The notes under the pieces: model-generated
What the model saw: the letters and a program-made list of their open reading frames with translations, nothing else
Told to the model about the DNA's origin: nothing
Databases searched by the model: none
Made by a program: the position numbers and the translations under genes
NCBI RefSeq assembly: GCF_014695915.1
Contig: NZ_JACJPF010000035.1
Span: forward strand, 62,001 to 126,000
Reading direction: 5' to 3'
DNA length: 64,000 nucleotides
Source of the DNA: Trichocoleus sp. FACHB-40
Lineage (GTDB): Bacteria; Cyanobacteriota; Cyanobacteriia; Cyanobacteriales; FACHB-T130
Shown: one piece after another, positions 45,177 through 54,454 of the stretch
How positions within the stretch are numbered: position 1 is the stretch's first letter
Layout: every line of letters begins with the position of its first letter

Positions 45177-46391
45177 ATGCTACCAACTGACCTGCTAATC
45201 CACAGACATAATGGCGAAACGATAGTCCCAAAACGCCTAAGTATTGATGCGAAAAATTTAGCGGTTGCCAATGAGTTGATTATTTGCTTCCAAGAGGCAT
45301 TAGGCAACACTCAAGGAGAACTAGATCGTCAATTATCAGAATTAGAAGGTGATAGTCCAGATTATCGCTTAAAGCGAGGATTAGCTCATATTCTCAAAAG
45401 CAGCTTGTCTACTTTTGAAGTAGTTAGTCCTCTGGAACCGCCAGAATTACGAGAGCGAGTTTTTGCCCTTTCTGCACAATCAATTCCGAGTCCGCAAGCT
45501 TCTGGTGCAACACTTAATATATTAGCTGACAAACTCAGTCAGGAACTAGAAAGAGAAGTTTTACCAAGTCAAATTCAGGCTGGACTTTACGCAGATTTAG
45601 CCGAGAATCGCATCTTAACTCAGTTTGATGGGATTACTCCAGAAGATTTGCTACACCGCTACAATTTATCTCAAGTACAAGGCGTTTTCTATCGCGCTAG
45701 TCAAATTACTTTGAATGCTCACCGCAACGTCCCAGGAGAGTATAAACTGTTATTTCGCTATCTGAAACTGTTTCAATTGATGGCGTATATTGAGGGCGAT
45801 GCGGATCATGGGTTTACGATTACAGTTGATGGCCCGACCAGTTTATTTAAGCCTAGTACAAGGTATGGGTTAGCGATCTCTAAACTCCTCCCCGCTTTAC
45901 TCCACGTTACAAAATGGAGTCTATCCGCCATCCTCCAAAACCGCGACACCTACACCGGAACCTGGAAAACGGGACGCTTTACCCTCAATTCTGACTGTGG
46001 CTTGGTTTCCCACTATCCCCCTGGTAAGCCTTACGATAGTATGCTGGAAGCATCTTTTGCTGACCGCTGGGACTCGCTGAAATCAGATTGGGTATTAGAA
46101 CGAGAAGTAGACCTGATTCCAATTCCTGGTAGTGTGATGATTCCCGACTTTCGCTTAGTACATCCTGATGGTCGCACCTTCTTACTAGAAATTGTCGGCT
46201 ACTGGCGACCGGAATATTTGCAAAAGAAATTTTCTCAGGTACGTCGTGCTGAATGCGATAACTTAATTTTAGCGATTTCGGAACGGCTGAATCTAGAAAA
46301 AGCAGGAGTAAACTTGAAGGATGTACCAGCAAGAATTATTTGGTTTAAAGATAAATTAATACCCAAGGCGGTATTAGCTGCGCTTGATTAA
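45177..46391 (+). CDS. DUF790 (Bax1-type) nuclease
   Basis: 404 residues, DUF790 family, whose archaeal member Bax1 is a structure-specific nuclease that binds XPB. N-terminal MLPTDLLIHRHNGETIVP matches the family start. C-terminal nuclease-like core: E291 in SMLEASFA, D324 in IPDF, E338 in LLEIVGYW, consistent with a PD-(D/E)XK-type metal site, although the usual Lys is not clear. It overlaps nothing and lies 29 bp after the XPB-type helicase on the same strand. Predicted to cut DNA around bubbles or damage opened by the helicase. Confidence 0.85.
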   Translation: MLPTDLLIHRHNGETIVPKRLSIDAKNLAVANELIICFQEALGNTQGELDRQLSELEGDSPDYRLKRGLAHILKSSLSTFEVVSPLEPPELRERVFALSAQSIPSPQASGATLNILADKLSQELEREVLPSQIQAGLYADLAENRILTQFDGITPEDLLHRYNLSQVQGVFYRASQITLNAHRNVPGEYKLLFRYLKLFQLMAYIEGDADHGFTITVDGPTSLFKPSTRYGLAISKLLPALLHVTKWSLSAILQNRDTYTGTWKTGRFTLNSDCGLVSHYPPGKPYDSMLEASFADRWDSLKSDWVLEREVDLIPIPGSVMIPDFRLVHPDGRTFLLEIVGYWRPEYLQKKFSQVRRAECDNLILAISERLNLEKAGVNLKDVPARIIWFKDKLIPKAVLAALD

Positions 46392-46653
46392 GCATCACTA
46401 TATGAATCCGATTAATCTACTTTGAAATATTTTTCGCACTCGTACTAGGCTTTCTTCTTTCCAGCTTAAATGTGGCGCTATAGCAGGATAAAAGAATAAT
46501 TTTCTCAGGTGCAATCGCGCCTAAATTGGTGACATTACCCATCATTCCATCCCTTAGGAAGCACTACTTCTATCTATAGTATGACGACTATGATGTTGAG
46601 GATGAGATTTAATCAAGTGCGACCTGATACTGGTAAGAGCCAAATAGAAACTG
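46392..46653. other. Gap after the Bax1-type gene, possible gene debris
   Basis: No intact gene. On the minus strand a 39-codon stretch between stops reads LHLRKLFFYPAIAPHLSWKE then ESLVRVRKIFQSRLIGFI, which looks like a C-terminal fragment but has no start and no recognised family. Otherwise only AT-rich sequence and the upstream region of the next gene. Confidence 0.25.
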
Positions 46654-47094
46654 ATGAATACATCTCTGAAAACTCAAATTAAAAAAGGCGTTGGTATGAT
46701 GTCGGTGGTTACAACTGCTGGAATTTTTCTGGCTTTTCCAGCATTAGCACAAGTTAATAGCGTTAATTCTATTAATGGCAATGCTCGTATTGACTCCTCC
46801 GCAAGCAGCCAACAATTATTCGCTCAAACCCAAACACCCGGCACCGCACCTGGAGCTGGCACCACCGACGACAGCGCACCCGCACCTGGAGCTGGCACCA
46901 CCAACGACAGCGCACCCTCCACTACACCCGGCACCACCAACGACAGCGCACCCGCATCTGGCACCGGCACTACGCCTGCACGCACACCCACCACTAATAC
47001 ACCACAAAGCACTACTGGAGATAGCAATCTTCGTCCAGGAAGTTGGGATTGTTTACATAATCCAAATCCAGTCTGTATGAATCCTAGAAGATAG
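46654..47094 (+). CDS. Secreted Thr/Pro/Gly-rich repeat protein
   Basis: 146 residues. Signal peptide to about residue 32 (FLAFPALAQ). Residues 55-105 are tandem repeats of about 10-15 residues (APGAGTTNDSAP type). The C-terminal 20 residues hold two cysteines (SWDCLHNPNPVC) that could form a disulfide. The repeat region is GC-rich and, in other frames, also open, which makes long false ORFs on the opposite strand. Function unknown; a cell-surface or matrix protein is plausible. Confidence 0.6.
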   Translation: MNTSLKTQIKKGVGMMSVVTTAGIFLAFPALAQVNSVNSINGNARIDSSASSQQLFAQTQTPGTAPGAGTTDDSAPAPGAGTTNDSAPSTTPGTTNDSAPASGTGTTPARTPTTNTPQSTTGDSNLRPGSWDCLHNPNPVCMNPRR

Positions 47095-47154
47095 TTAAAC
47101 TCTTTGCGTGTATGGCGTGGGAAGGTAGCGATCGGACGCCATTGACATAACCAA

Positions 47155-47178
47155 AAAGCCCCTATATTTGGGGGCTTT
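47155..47178 (+). terminator. Terminator after the secreted repeat protein
   Basis: AAAGCCCC (47155-47162), loop TATATTTG, GGGGCTTT (47171-47178), then CGCTTTC. An 8-bp GC-rich stem 60 bp after the stop codon; T-run is short, so termination in the plus direction is likely but not strong. Confidence 0.65.
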
Positions 47179-47339
47179 CGCTTTCTGCTAAGTCAGGCTA
47201 AGGAAAGCTGTTTTTTTCCAAACATGAGAGGTCACTAATAGTTCAACAACATCAATTTGGCACGATGACATATAATTAATCTTAATGACAATAATCTGTC
47301 ACAGATGACAAACAATTAGTTACTCTACAACTAAATATA

Positions 47340-47411
47340 TGGGCGATACTGGATTTGAACCAGTGACCCCATCCGTGTGAAGGATGTGCGCTACCACTGT
47401 GCTAATCGCCC
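47340..47411 (-). tRNA. tRNA-Val (anticodon CAC)
   Basis: On the minus strand a full cloverleaf: acceptor GGGCGAT/ATCGCCC, D arm with AGTGGTA, anticodon stem CATCC/GGATG around TTCACAC (anticodon CAC, reads GUG), T arm ACTGG-TTCAAAT-CCAGT, discriminator A. The CCA end is not encoded. Intergenic, 430 bp from the nearest gene end on its own strand. Confidence 0.95.
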
Positions 47412-47529
47412 AAGCTTTCTAAGTATATCACAGGCATTCACAGCCAACAACCATTTTTAATTTTGAAGTCTCTGAGCAATGTTCAATTAACCTAGTTTTT
47501 ATGGGGTATATGAACATCAAGGAGAAACA

Positions 47530-47901
47530 ATGCCTGAAAATAGCGAAATCAATATTAATAGTGGTGATAGCATCAACCAAGAGGTGACAAATGCGGTTGA
47601 ACAGTTACCTGAGTCCAATCAAGGCGGTTTACCTGGAATCAGGGAATTGCTGACTCAATTGCAAACAGTAATTCAGGCTGACGATAGCTTGCAACCAGAG
47701 AAGAAAACCAAAGCACTTCAGCAAGTGCAGATTTTAGCCGAAGCCGGGAAAAATCCTCAAGTATCCCAACACCAAACGCAAGCAGAAACAGATATGGGTG
47801 TTTTGAGAGAAATAAGCGCCGAGTTACCCAAGACGACTACTTTAATTACAACGTTTAATCAGGTATTGCCTAATATAGCCGAGATATTCGCTTTGCGATG
47901 A
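47530..47901 (+). CDS. Small helical protein, cyanobacterial module
   Basis: 123 residues, ATG 47530 preceded by AAGGAGAAACA, a good ribosome site. Acidic N terminus, then a helical stretch LTQLQTVIQADDSLQPEKK, ALQQVQILAEAGKNP, and a C-terminal hydrophobic helix (LITTFNQVLPNIAEIFAL). A similar module appears as the C-terminal part of larger cyanobacterial proteins such as pentapeptide-repeat proteins, to my knowledge without a function. Here it stands alone. Confidence 0.6.
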   Translation: MPENSEININSGDSINQEVTNAVEQLPESNQGGLPGIRELLTQLQTVIQADDSLQPEKKTKALQQVQILAEAGKNPQVSQHQTQAETDMGVLREISAELPKTTTLITTFNQVLPNIAEIFALR

Positions 47902-47982
47902 AGCCAACAGATCGCTTTGTAACAAGAGCGCGATCGCTTTAATATTGTAGAACGCGATCGCGTTCTACTTTTAAACCCAAAA

Positions 47983-48912
47983 TTAACCCTTTGGGTGAAT
48001 TTCTAACCAACTCACCAAATCTGCTGTATCCGCAAAGTCTAACAACACCTCAGCTAAATCTTCTAATTGGGTGAGAGATAACTGGCGAATTTGCTCTTGC
48101 AACTCAGGCGCCACTGTACCAATTCGACGGTTGAGTAGCCGCATAATTACTGCCAACTCTCCCTCTTGTCTACCTTGTTCCAACCCTCGTTCTATCCCTT
48201 GCTGCATCCAACTGGTAACGATTTCCATAACTACCTCAATTTCAACTGGTTCAAAGGAAGCAATCTCAGCCTGAAAAATTTCTTCTTCTGCTGTATTCAA
48301 CTGGATATAAGTATCAACAAACCCAGAAATCATTTTCATCTGTGCTGGATTTAGTCGCAGAGTTGCCAGCAGGCGCAGACATTCTGATTTAACTTTAGGA
48401 CGGTCTTCAGGCGCTATGTTCATTTTAGCCATCAGCGCACTGGCTACTGGATTTTGGTGTTGCAGAAAATCTCGCCAATTCAGGCGATTTAATTGAATCA
48501 GCTGATAGTTAAACTCCAAAACCACTGTATCGGGAAATTCTACCCGGTGAAAGTTTGGCTGTGGAAGTTTGGGAGAATTGTACGAAAAGATAGCGATTGG
48601 ATACACGGGGATGGCAAATTTTTCATACAACCGGGCGAAGTAACGAAACATTCGCCGCCCAAAATCTGCTTGTGGTTGCGCTTGGTGTTATAAGTGAATT
48701 AGAAAGTATGATTCTTGTTCTCTGAATCTAGCCTTTACTAATAAATCAGCTTCATATTTTTCGCCAGCCGTGACATCAGTATATATTTCTTTTGGTTCAA
48801 AGCTGATTGAATTTGGTTCCAGATAAGCAACTATGTCTGGAAAGAATAAATCTAGAAATTCTATAAAAAACTCAGTGAGTAGTTCTTTAAATAAACGGTC
48901 ATGGTCAATCAT
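47983..48912 (-). pseudogene. Rpn/PD-(D/E)XK transposase-like gene with one in-frame stop
   Basis: A single minus-strand frame (ATG 48912 to stop 47983, about 309 codons) is interrupted only by TAA at 48688-48690: ...ESYFLIHL, stop, HQAQPQADFGRRMFRYFARLY... In relatives this reads FLIH(V/I)EHQAQ, so GAA has become TAA. The N-terminal part has FKELLTEFF and ADLLVKARFREQ; the C-terminal part has MQQGIERGLEQGRQEGELA. The ATG overlaps the recG stop (ATGA), so it was probably translated with recG. The 222-residue distal part could still be made from an internal ATG (48651). Confidence 0.8.
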
Positions 48913-51395
48913 GTTAAAATCGCGCCACCCATTAAGCGCTGGTAGCGATAGTCTAACTCAGCTTTCATTAAAGGATGTTGCTCTAATTTTTTATCTTGCA
49001 ATATCACCTTTTCAGCTGCATCCCGCGCTATATTTAAAACTTCTTGATCTTCCACTAAACTTGCCAAAGCTAAATCTTGCACCCCAGACTGGCGAGTACC
49101 TAACACTTGACCGGGGCCGCGTAACCGCATATCCATTTCCGCAATGAAAAAGCCGTCTTGGGATTGTTCCAACACGTTCAACCGATAACGTGCATCTGCG
49201 GTTTTACTGCTGCTCATCAAGAGACAGTATGATTGGTGAGAACCCCGACCAACGCGGCCCCGCAACTGGTGCAACTGAGATAAGCCGAAACGCTCCGCAT
49301 TTTCAATTAGCATCACCGTAGCATTAGGCACATCGACACCAACTTCAATCACGGTGGTGGAGACAATGATTTGAGTTTGGTTGTCGCGAAATAAGTTAAT
49401 TGCCTCGTCTTTCTCGGCTGAAGTCATACGGCCGTGTAGCAACCCTACCTGAAACTGGGGGAAAATACTCTCAGAAAGGCGCTGATGCTCCTCCACTGCT
49501 GAGCGCACATCCAGCTTTTCTGATTCTTCAATTAAGGGTAAAACGATATACGCTTGCCGTCCCTGAACGATTTCGCGGCGGATCAGGTCATAGGCGTTGG
49601 TGCGTTCCCTCCCGGTTAAAACTGTCGTGTGTATCGTCTGACGGCCGGGTGGTAGTTCGTCAATCTGACTGACATCCAAATCGCCATGCACTGTTAGCGC
49701 CAAGGTTCGGGGAATCGGGGTGGCTGTCATAGTTAATACATGGGGATGTTCGCCTTTTTGCTGCAAAAGCGCCCGTTGTTCTACACCAAAACGGTGTTGT
49801 TCGTCAATTACTACTAAACCCAGCTTATGGAAATTAACTTTGTCTTGAATTAAGGCATGAGTACCTACTAATAGAGGTAATTCTCCTGTTTCTAATTGGG
49901 AGTGAATTTCCCGACGTTTGGCGGTTTTGGTGGAACCTGTCAGCAGTTCTACTGGTAAATGTAGGAGGTTGAACCAACCGACTAATTTGCGGTAGTGCTG
50001 TTCTGCTAAAACTTCCGTGGGAGCCATCAACGCTGCTTGGTAGCCGGATTGGATGGCGGCGAGGATGGCAATTACTGCTACAACAGTTTTACCAGAACCG
50101 ACATCCCCTTGTACCAACCGATTCATCGGGCTGGATGATTGCAAATCGTTGAGGATGTCGTTAAGAACTCGCTGCTGGGCGTTAGTTAGCTTGAAAGGTA
50201 AAACTTTGTGGAATTGCTCGATGAGTTTACCTCTGGGAGCTAAAATTGCACTTGCTTGCTTTTGGCGTTGGGCTTGACGACGCATGAGGAAACCCAACTG
50301 GAGGTAGAAAAATTCATCAAAGACTAAGCGACGACGGGCGGCTTCCTTGGCGGCACTGTCTGGGGGAAAATGGATATTAGCGATCGCTTCGGGTAACTTC
50401 ATTAACCCATACCCATCCCGCAAAGCAGCAGGTAAAGGGTCTTTTAGCTGTTTAGCAGCAGGTAAAGCGGCAATTACCGCACTCCTGACCATATCAGCCG
50501 CCACACCCTCAGTGAGCGCATACACTGGCACCACCCGACCAATCGACATAGAATCAATCGTGTCTCCTGGGTGTGCCAAAACTTCCATTTGTGGTTCTTC
50601 GAGAGTAATACCGTATTGACTCTTTTTCACCAAGCCAGATGCCGCCACGATTGTCCCCACCGGATACCGACTCTTTTGACCTTCCTGCCAGCCGCGATTG
50701 CTGTAGCGATTGCCCGCAAAAAAGCGGCTGAGGGTGATTTGGCCGGTTCTATCTTTCAGAACCACTTGGAAAATCGTTAATTTCTGGTTTTTGGGACTAC
50801 TAAAGCACGTACAGCGCTTTACAGTTCCCACGACTGTCACCGTCTCGCCTGCTTCGAGTTCGCAGATATTCACTTGGCGGGCATAGTCGATGTGGTCGCG
50901 GGGGTAGTAGAAAAGGACATCCCGCACCGTCTGTAAACCCAGCTTGGCTAAATATCCGCTTTTTCTCACCCCCACATCCGGCAAATGCGAGAGCTGTTGG
51001 TCGAGAGATACACCTACATTAGACTGAACTAGGGGAGCCGTTAGCGGGGCTTTGTAGTTGGGGTTTTCAATAGTATATTGTTCTCTGTTTTCCCTTGTTT
51101 GTTCTTGGATTTGTTTGTTGCTACATTGTTGCATCTGGTGAAGAAACCGCCGAGTTTCTGCTACCAAATGTTGTCGTTCTTCAAGTGGGAAGTCAGGATA
51201 ACGGGCAAATTTGTTTGCCATTTCTTGCCACCTGCGGCGTTCCATAGGTATTAAGGTAGCTGGAGGTTTGCCAAACTCCAAACACAAGAATTCACTGAAA
51301 CGATATTGTTTTCCCATCAAGTCCGTGAAGCCCCGTTCTGCTTCCACCGCCAGGGCTTTTTGCAATCGCAACCAATCCGGTGATTCTGTTTCCAT
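48909..51395 (-). CDS. recG: ATP-dependent DNA helicase RecG
   Basis: 828 residues; a ~120-residue N-terminal extension (METESPDWLRLQ...) precedes the wedge/OB domain (VNICELEAGETVTVVGTVKR), as in other cyanobacterial RecG. Helicase motifs: QGDVGSGKTVVA (Walker A), PTEVLAEQH, VIDEQHRFG (DEQH), TMTATPIPRTL, VGVDVPNATVM and QLRGRVGRG. RecG remodels stalled replication forks and Holliday junctions. Downstream, an inactivated Rpn-type gene overlaps its stop codon by 4 bp. Confidence 0.97.
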   Translation of the reverse strand: METESPDWLRLQKALAVEAERGFTDLMGKQYRFSEFLCLEFGKPPATLIPMERRRWQEMANKFARYPDFPLEERQHLVAETRRFLHQMQQCSNKQIQEQTRENREQYTIENPNYKAPLTAPLVQSNVGVSLDQQLSHLPDVGVRKSGYLAKLGLQTVRDVLFYYPRDHIDYARQVNICELEAGETVTVVGTVKRCTCFSSPKNQKLTIFQVVLKDRTGQITLSRFFAGNRYSNRGWQEGQKSRYPVGTIVAASGLVKKSQYGITLEEPQMEVLAHPGDTIDSMSIGRVVPVYALTEGVAADMVRSAVIAALPAAKQLKDPLPAALRDGYGLMKLPEAIANIHFPPDSAAKEAARRRLVFDEFFYLQLGFLMRRQAQRQKQASAILAPRGKLIEQFHKVLPFKLTNAQQRVLNDILNDLQSSSPMNRLVQGDVGSGKTVVAVIAILAAIQSGYQAALMAPTEVLAEQHYRKLVGWFNLLHLPVELLTGSTKTAKRREIHSQLETGELPLLVGTHALIQDKVNFHKLGLVVIDEQHRFGVEQRALLQQKGEHPHVLTMTATPIPRTLALTVHGDLDVSQIDELPPGRQTIHTTVLTGRERTNAYDLIRREIVQGRQAYIVLPLIEESEKLDVRSAVEEHQRLSESIFPQFQVGLLHGRMTSAEKDEAINLFRDNQTQIIVSTTVIEVGVDVPNATVMLIENAERFGLSQLHQLRGRVGRGSHQSYCLLMSSSKTADARYRLNVLEQSQDGFFIAEMDMRLRGPGQVLGTRQSGVQDLALASLVEDQEVLNIARDAAEKVILQDKKLEQHPLMKAELDYRYQRLMGGAILT

Positions 51396-51418
51396 ACTTT
51401 CTCCTTAGTGCCTAGTCC

Positions 51419-52201
51419 CTATTCTTCAAACCAACACGCACGCCAAGCGGCTTGAGCATCTGCAACGGTACGCTCACGCTGCTTTTTCTGAAATTCCCGG
51501 CGGAGTGTAGTGAACTGTGCGTTGAGGTTGCGAATTTGGTTGCGAAACGCCATTACAGTTGAGTCAGCAAACTCAATTTCCGATAACCGCAAATGAATTG
51601 CCACGATTGGCGTGACATTGGAGTTTTGGATAGTTGGAAATTCTGGCATTTCTATGTCATCATTGGCGATTTCGATCGCCAATTTTATGATATTGGGTCG
51701 TCCTCCCACTGGTTGAGCTGATGGCTCTGTTTTGACAGCAGCTTCCAGAACCGCGGGCGGGAATTTGTTGGGTAAAATACCAGTTTCCTGTAATAGGCTA
51801 TTGATGTCGCAAGAGACTGAGATCAAGGTTTCGCTAATGGCGCTTTCTAGCTGATCTTGCCACTTAGCGATATCTTCCAGGTTTGTTGTCGGGACGCTGT
51901 TGGCTGCTGTCTCGATGGGGCGAGGCTCCAAGTGCAACAACATCTGTGTTTGAGCTTTACGTGCTAGTTGCAGGAGGTTCTGCTGTAATTTCTGTCTTGC
52001 GTCAACAGGCAAGCTTAGGAAGGCTTCTGGGTAAGCCTGAGTGCAAAGATAATAAATAGCTTGGATTAACTGCTGGCGCATTGCTTGCTCCAAGGCAGTC
52101 AGGTATTGGTTGTAGGTGTTGTGGAATTCAGACGCGATCGCGTCAGTCGCTTCTTGCAGCACTGCCATATCCCGCTCTATTTGCTCTACTGTTCTCGCCA
52201 T
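51419..52201 (-). CDS. Conserved-looking cyanobacterial helical protein, function unknown
   Basis: 260 residues from ATG 52201 (an upstream ATG adds 15 unconvincing residues). Soluble, predicted coiled-coil at both ends (EQIERDMAVLQEATDAIASE near the start; FRNQIRNLNAQFTTLRREFQ and KKQRERT near the end), with a middle segment KLAIEIANDDIEMPEFPTIQ. No motif I recognise. It lies 23 bp upstream of recG on the same strand and may share its transcript; tsf is about 220 bp further upstream. Confidence 0.65.
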   Translation of the reverse strand: MARTVEQIERDMAVLQEATDAIASEFHNTYNQYLTALEQAMRQQLIQAIYYLCTQAYPEAFLSLPVDARQKLQQNLLQLARKAQTQMLLHLEPRPIETAANSVPTTNLEDIAKWQDQLESAISETLISVSCDINSLLQETGILPNKFPPAVLEAAVKTEPSAQPVGGRPNIIKLAIEIANDDIEMPEFPTIQNSNVTPIVAIHLRLSEIEFADSTVMAFRNQIRNLNAQFTTLRREFQKKQRERTVADAQAAWRACWFEE

Positions 52202-52421
52202 AGCATCATCTAGACAGCTGCTTATCTGAACGTTACTTGCGTACAACTGTACTACTCTAATTTAGAATAACGGCTTATCGTCATTAGTCAATCGTCAACA
52301 TCAGGTCTCAGGACTAATGATAAAAGACAGGTCAGCCATGTGAGGGGTTGACCTGTCTTTTCGACTCTTGATAGCAGCTCTAGAACCTAGTAGCTGCTAT
52401 CAAGGGGAGTGATCGCGCTGA

Positions 52422-53369
52422 TTATTTATTGCCGCCCATTTGAGCTGCAACTTCCTCAGCAAAATTGCTTTCTTGCTTTTCTAGCCCTTCGCCCAGGATA
52501 TACCGGACAAACTGACGCACTTCGATGTTTCCACCTAACTGGCTAACGTGCTGCTTCACCAAATCTTCCACCGCGATGCTTTGGTCGCGAATGTAAGGCT
52601 GATCCATCAAGGTCATCTCTTGCAGGCGCTTGTCAATTCGCCCTTGAACAATCTTTTCCTTGATGTTCTGCGGCTTATTCCCCAGGTCATCCCGCCCCAT
52701 TTCAATTCCCTTTTCCCTCTCAACGACTTCGGCGGGGATGTCGCTGACTTTCACATATTCCACGTTGGGACAAGCAGCAATTTGCATAGCAACGTTCTGC
52801 ACCAGAGTTTTGAATTCTTCACTGGCCGCAACCTCATCGCTTTGGCAGTTAACTTCCACCAAAACGCCAACTCGTCCCCCTGTGTGGATGTAGCTCCCGA
52901 CTAGCCCGGAAGTTCCTTCATCCAGCACAAACCGCTCAAAGCGGCGCACCTGAATGTTTTCACCCAACTGGCTGATGTTTTGCTTCACCAACTCTTCGAC
53001 CGTAATATTCTGGTCGTGAATGTACGGCTGAGACATCAGCGAATTGACATCTGAAGCGTCCGCTGCTTGCATTGCAATGTTCTGCACCAGGGTTTTAAAC
53101 GCTTCGTTGCGGGCAACAAAGTCGGTTTGGCAGTTAACTTCCACCAAAACGCCAACTCTTCCCGCAGTGCCAATGTAGCTGCCGATCAACCCATCGGTGG
53201 CGGCGCGGGTTTCCATCTTCCCCGCCTTGATCATATTTTTCTGGCGCAGCCATTCAATGGCTTTGTCCATGTCACCGTCGGTTTCTTTGAGCGCTTTTTT
53301 GCAGTCCATCATGCCGACACCTGTTTTTTGGCGCAGCTCTTGGACGACTTTTGCAGATATTTCCGCCAT
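52422..53369 (-). CDS. tsf: Elongation factor Ts
   Basis: 315 residues, longer than the ~200-220 of many cyanobacterial forms. N-terminal UBA-like [20 protein letters not shown], the TDF motif as [10 protein letters not shown], then an internal duplication: [19 protein letters not shown] occurs near 65 and 162, and QPYI(H/R)DQ with LVKQ near 114 and 262. So the core and the C-terminal module are each present twice. It catalyses GDP release from EF-Tu. Downstream of rpsB by 43 bp, the usual rpsB-tsf operon. Confidence 0.97.
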   Translation of the reverse strand: MAEISAKVVQELRQKTGVGMMDCKKALKETDGDMDKAIEWLRQKNMIKAGKMETRAATDGLIGSYIGTAGRVGVLVEVNCQTDFVARNEAFKTLVQNIAMQAADASDVNSLMSQPYIHDQNITVEELVKQNISQLGENIQVRRFERFVLDEGTSGLVGSYIHTGGRVGVLVEVNCQSDEVAASEEFKTLVQNVAMQIAACPNVEYVKVSDIPAEVVEREKGIEMGRDDLGNKPQNIKEKIVQGRIDKRLQEMTLMDQPYIRDQSIAVEDLVKQHVSQLGGNIEVRQFVRYILGEGLEKQESNFAEEVAAQMGGNK

Positions 53370-53412
53370 TGCTTGGTGTTCCTACTAAGATATTGATGTT
53401 TCCAACGCTGAA

Positions 53413-54213
53413 TTACTCCTGGGTTTCCTCTTCCTCTTCATCTGGAATGGGTGAGTCGGATTCCTCATAATCGAGGTCGTCTTCAGCGCCTTCGTAATCT
53501 TCGTAATCGTCTTCTGCTTCTGCGTCTAGCTGACCGTGACGCCCTTCATAGATGGCATCCGCCAACTTACCCACTATTAGCTTAATTGACCGGATGGCAT
53601 CATCATTGGCTGGGATGGGAATATCTACCACATCAGGATCGCAGTTTGTATCAAGAAGAGACACAATGGGAATCCCCAGCTTCTGGCATTCCTGAACAGC
53701 GTTATATTCCCGACGCTGATCCACGATTACCACGATATCAGGAACTTTCCGCATCAATTTGATGCCGCCCAGATACTTCTGCAATTTTGTCATTTCCCGA
53801 CGCAGCATGGAAGCTTCTTTTTTGGGCAACAAGTCGAGGACTCCGGTTTCTTCCCGCCGCTCCAAATCCTTCAGGCGCTCTACGCGGGTTTTAATCGTCG
53901 CCCAGTTGGTGAGCATTCCCCCTAACCAACGTTGGTTAATGTAGTAGGAACCACAACGAGCAGCTTCTTGTGCCACAATACCCGCAGCCTGACGCTTGGT
54001 GCCAATGAAGAGAAACTTCTTGCCCTTCTCGGCTTCCGAACGCATATAGTTATAAGCATCTTCCATCAAATGCGCTGTCTGCACCAAGTCGATGATGTGG
54101 ACACCATTGCGGGAAGTGTAGATATATGGAGACATTTTCGGGTTCCACCGTCGGGTCTGATGCCCAAAGTGAACTCCAGACTCCATCATTTGAGCCAAAG
54201 AGACGACTGACAT
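53413..54213 (-). CDS. rpsB: Ribosomal protein S2
   Basis: 266 residues. Family motifs MLESG-like [52 protein letters not shown] and [11 protein letters not shown] are intact. A C-terminal acidic tail of about 45 residues ([20 protein letters not shown] and on) is present in many cyanobacterial S2 proteins. First gene of the rpsB-tsf operon; its 5' UTR contains a predicted pseudoknot. Confidence 0.98.
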   Translation of the reverse strand: MSVVSLAQMMESGVHFGHQTRRWNPKMSPYIYTSRNGVHIIDLVQTAHLMEDAYNYMRSEAEKGKKFLFIGTKRQAAGIVAQEAARCGSYYINQRWLGGMLTNWATIKTRVERLKDLERREETGVLDLLPKKEASMLRREMTKLQKYLGGIKLMRKVPDIVVIVDQRREYNAVQECQKLGIPIVSLLDTNCDPDVVDIPIPANDDAIRSIKLIVGKLADAIYEGRHGQLDAEAEDDYEDYEGAEDDLDYEESDSPIPDEEEEETQE

Positions 54214-54225
54214 ATTTTTTTCTCC

Positions 54226-54284
54226 TTTCGGGTTAATCCTCCATCCAGACGTATTTCCTGCGGAAACACCCGAAACCCTGGATG
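54226..54284 (-). promoter_or_regulatory. Predicted pseudoknot leader of rpsB
   Basis: In the rpsB 5' UTR (minus strand): P1 is CATCCAG/CTGGATG (54278-54284 with 54242-54248); inside it P2 is TTTCC/GGAAA (54262-54266 with 54254-54258); and TTTCGGGT (54268-54275) in the P1 loop pairs perfectly over 8 bp with ACCCGAAA (54226-54233), directly before the ribosome site GGAG (54222-54225). The result is an H-type pseudoknot abutting the Shine-Dalgarno, fit for S2 autoregulation. Confidence 0.6.
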
Positions 54285-54306
54285 TGCGAATTGAGACAAC
54301 TCTTCT

Positions 54307-54335
54307 AGTATATCATAAGTTAGGCTCAGATGCAG
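54307..54335 (-). promoter_or_regulatory. Likely rpsB promoter
   Basis: Minus strand: -10 TATACT (54307-54312) with a weak -35 CTGCAT (54330-54335) at 17-bp spacing. Transcription would start near 54300, giving a ~87-nt leader that begins just upstream of the P1 stem of the predicted pseudoknot. Confidence 0.5.
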
Positions 54336-54342
54336 TTAAAAG

Positions 54343-54372
54343 TGTTGGGTTGAACGAAAGTAAAACCCAACA
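54343..54372. repeat. GTTGGGTT hairpin
   Basis: TGTTGGGTT (54343-54351) and AACCCAACA (54364-54372), 9-bp perfect arms, loop 12 nt. Related to the repeat at 12570-12640; sits between SDR and the rpsB promoter. Confidence 0.6.
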
Positions 54373-54454
54373 AATGTTTAGAATACTTGGCTGAAGTTCC
54401 CTGGAAACCTACGCTGGTTTTATATTTTTAGCTCTAAGTTAACCATATTAGGTT

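Noticed and set aside
46816-47027. Long ORFs on the minus strand and in a second plus frame of the secreted repeat protein
   Set aside because: They arise from the GC-rich tandem repeat and lack signal peptide or ribosome sites; the plus frame from 46654 has a clear signal peptide.
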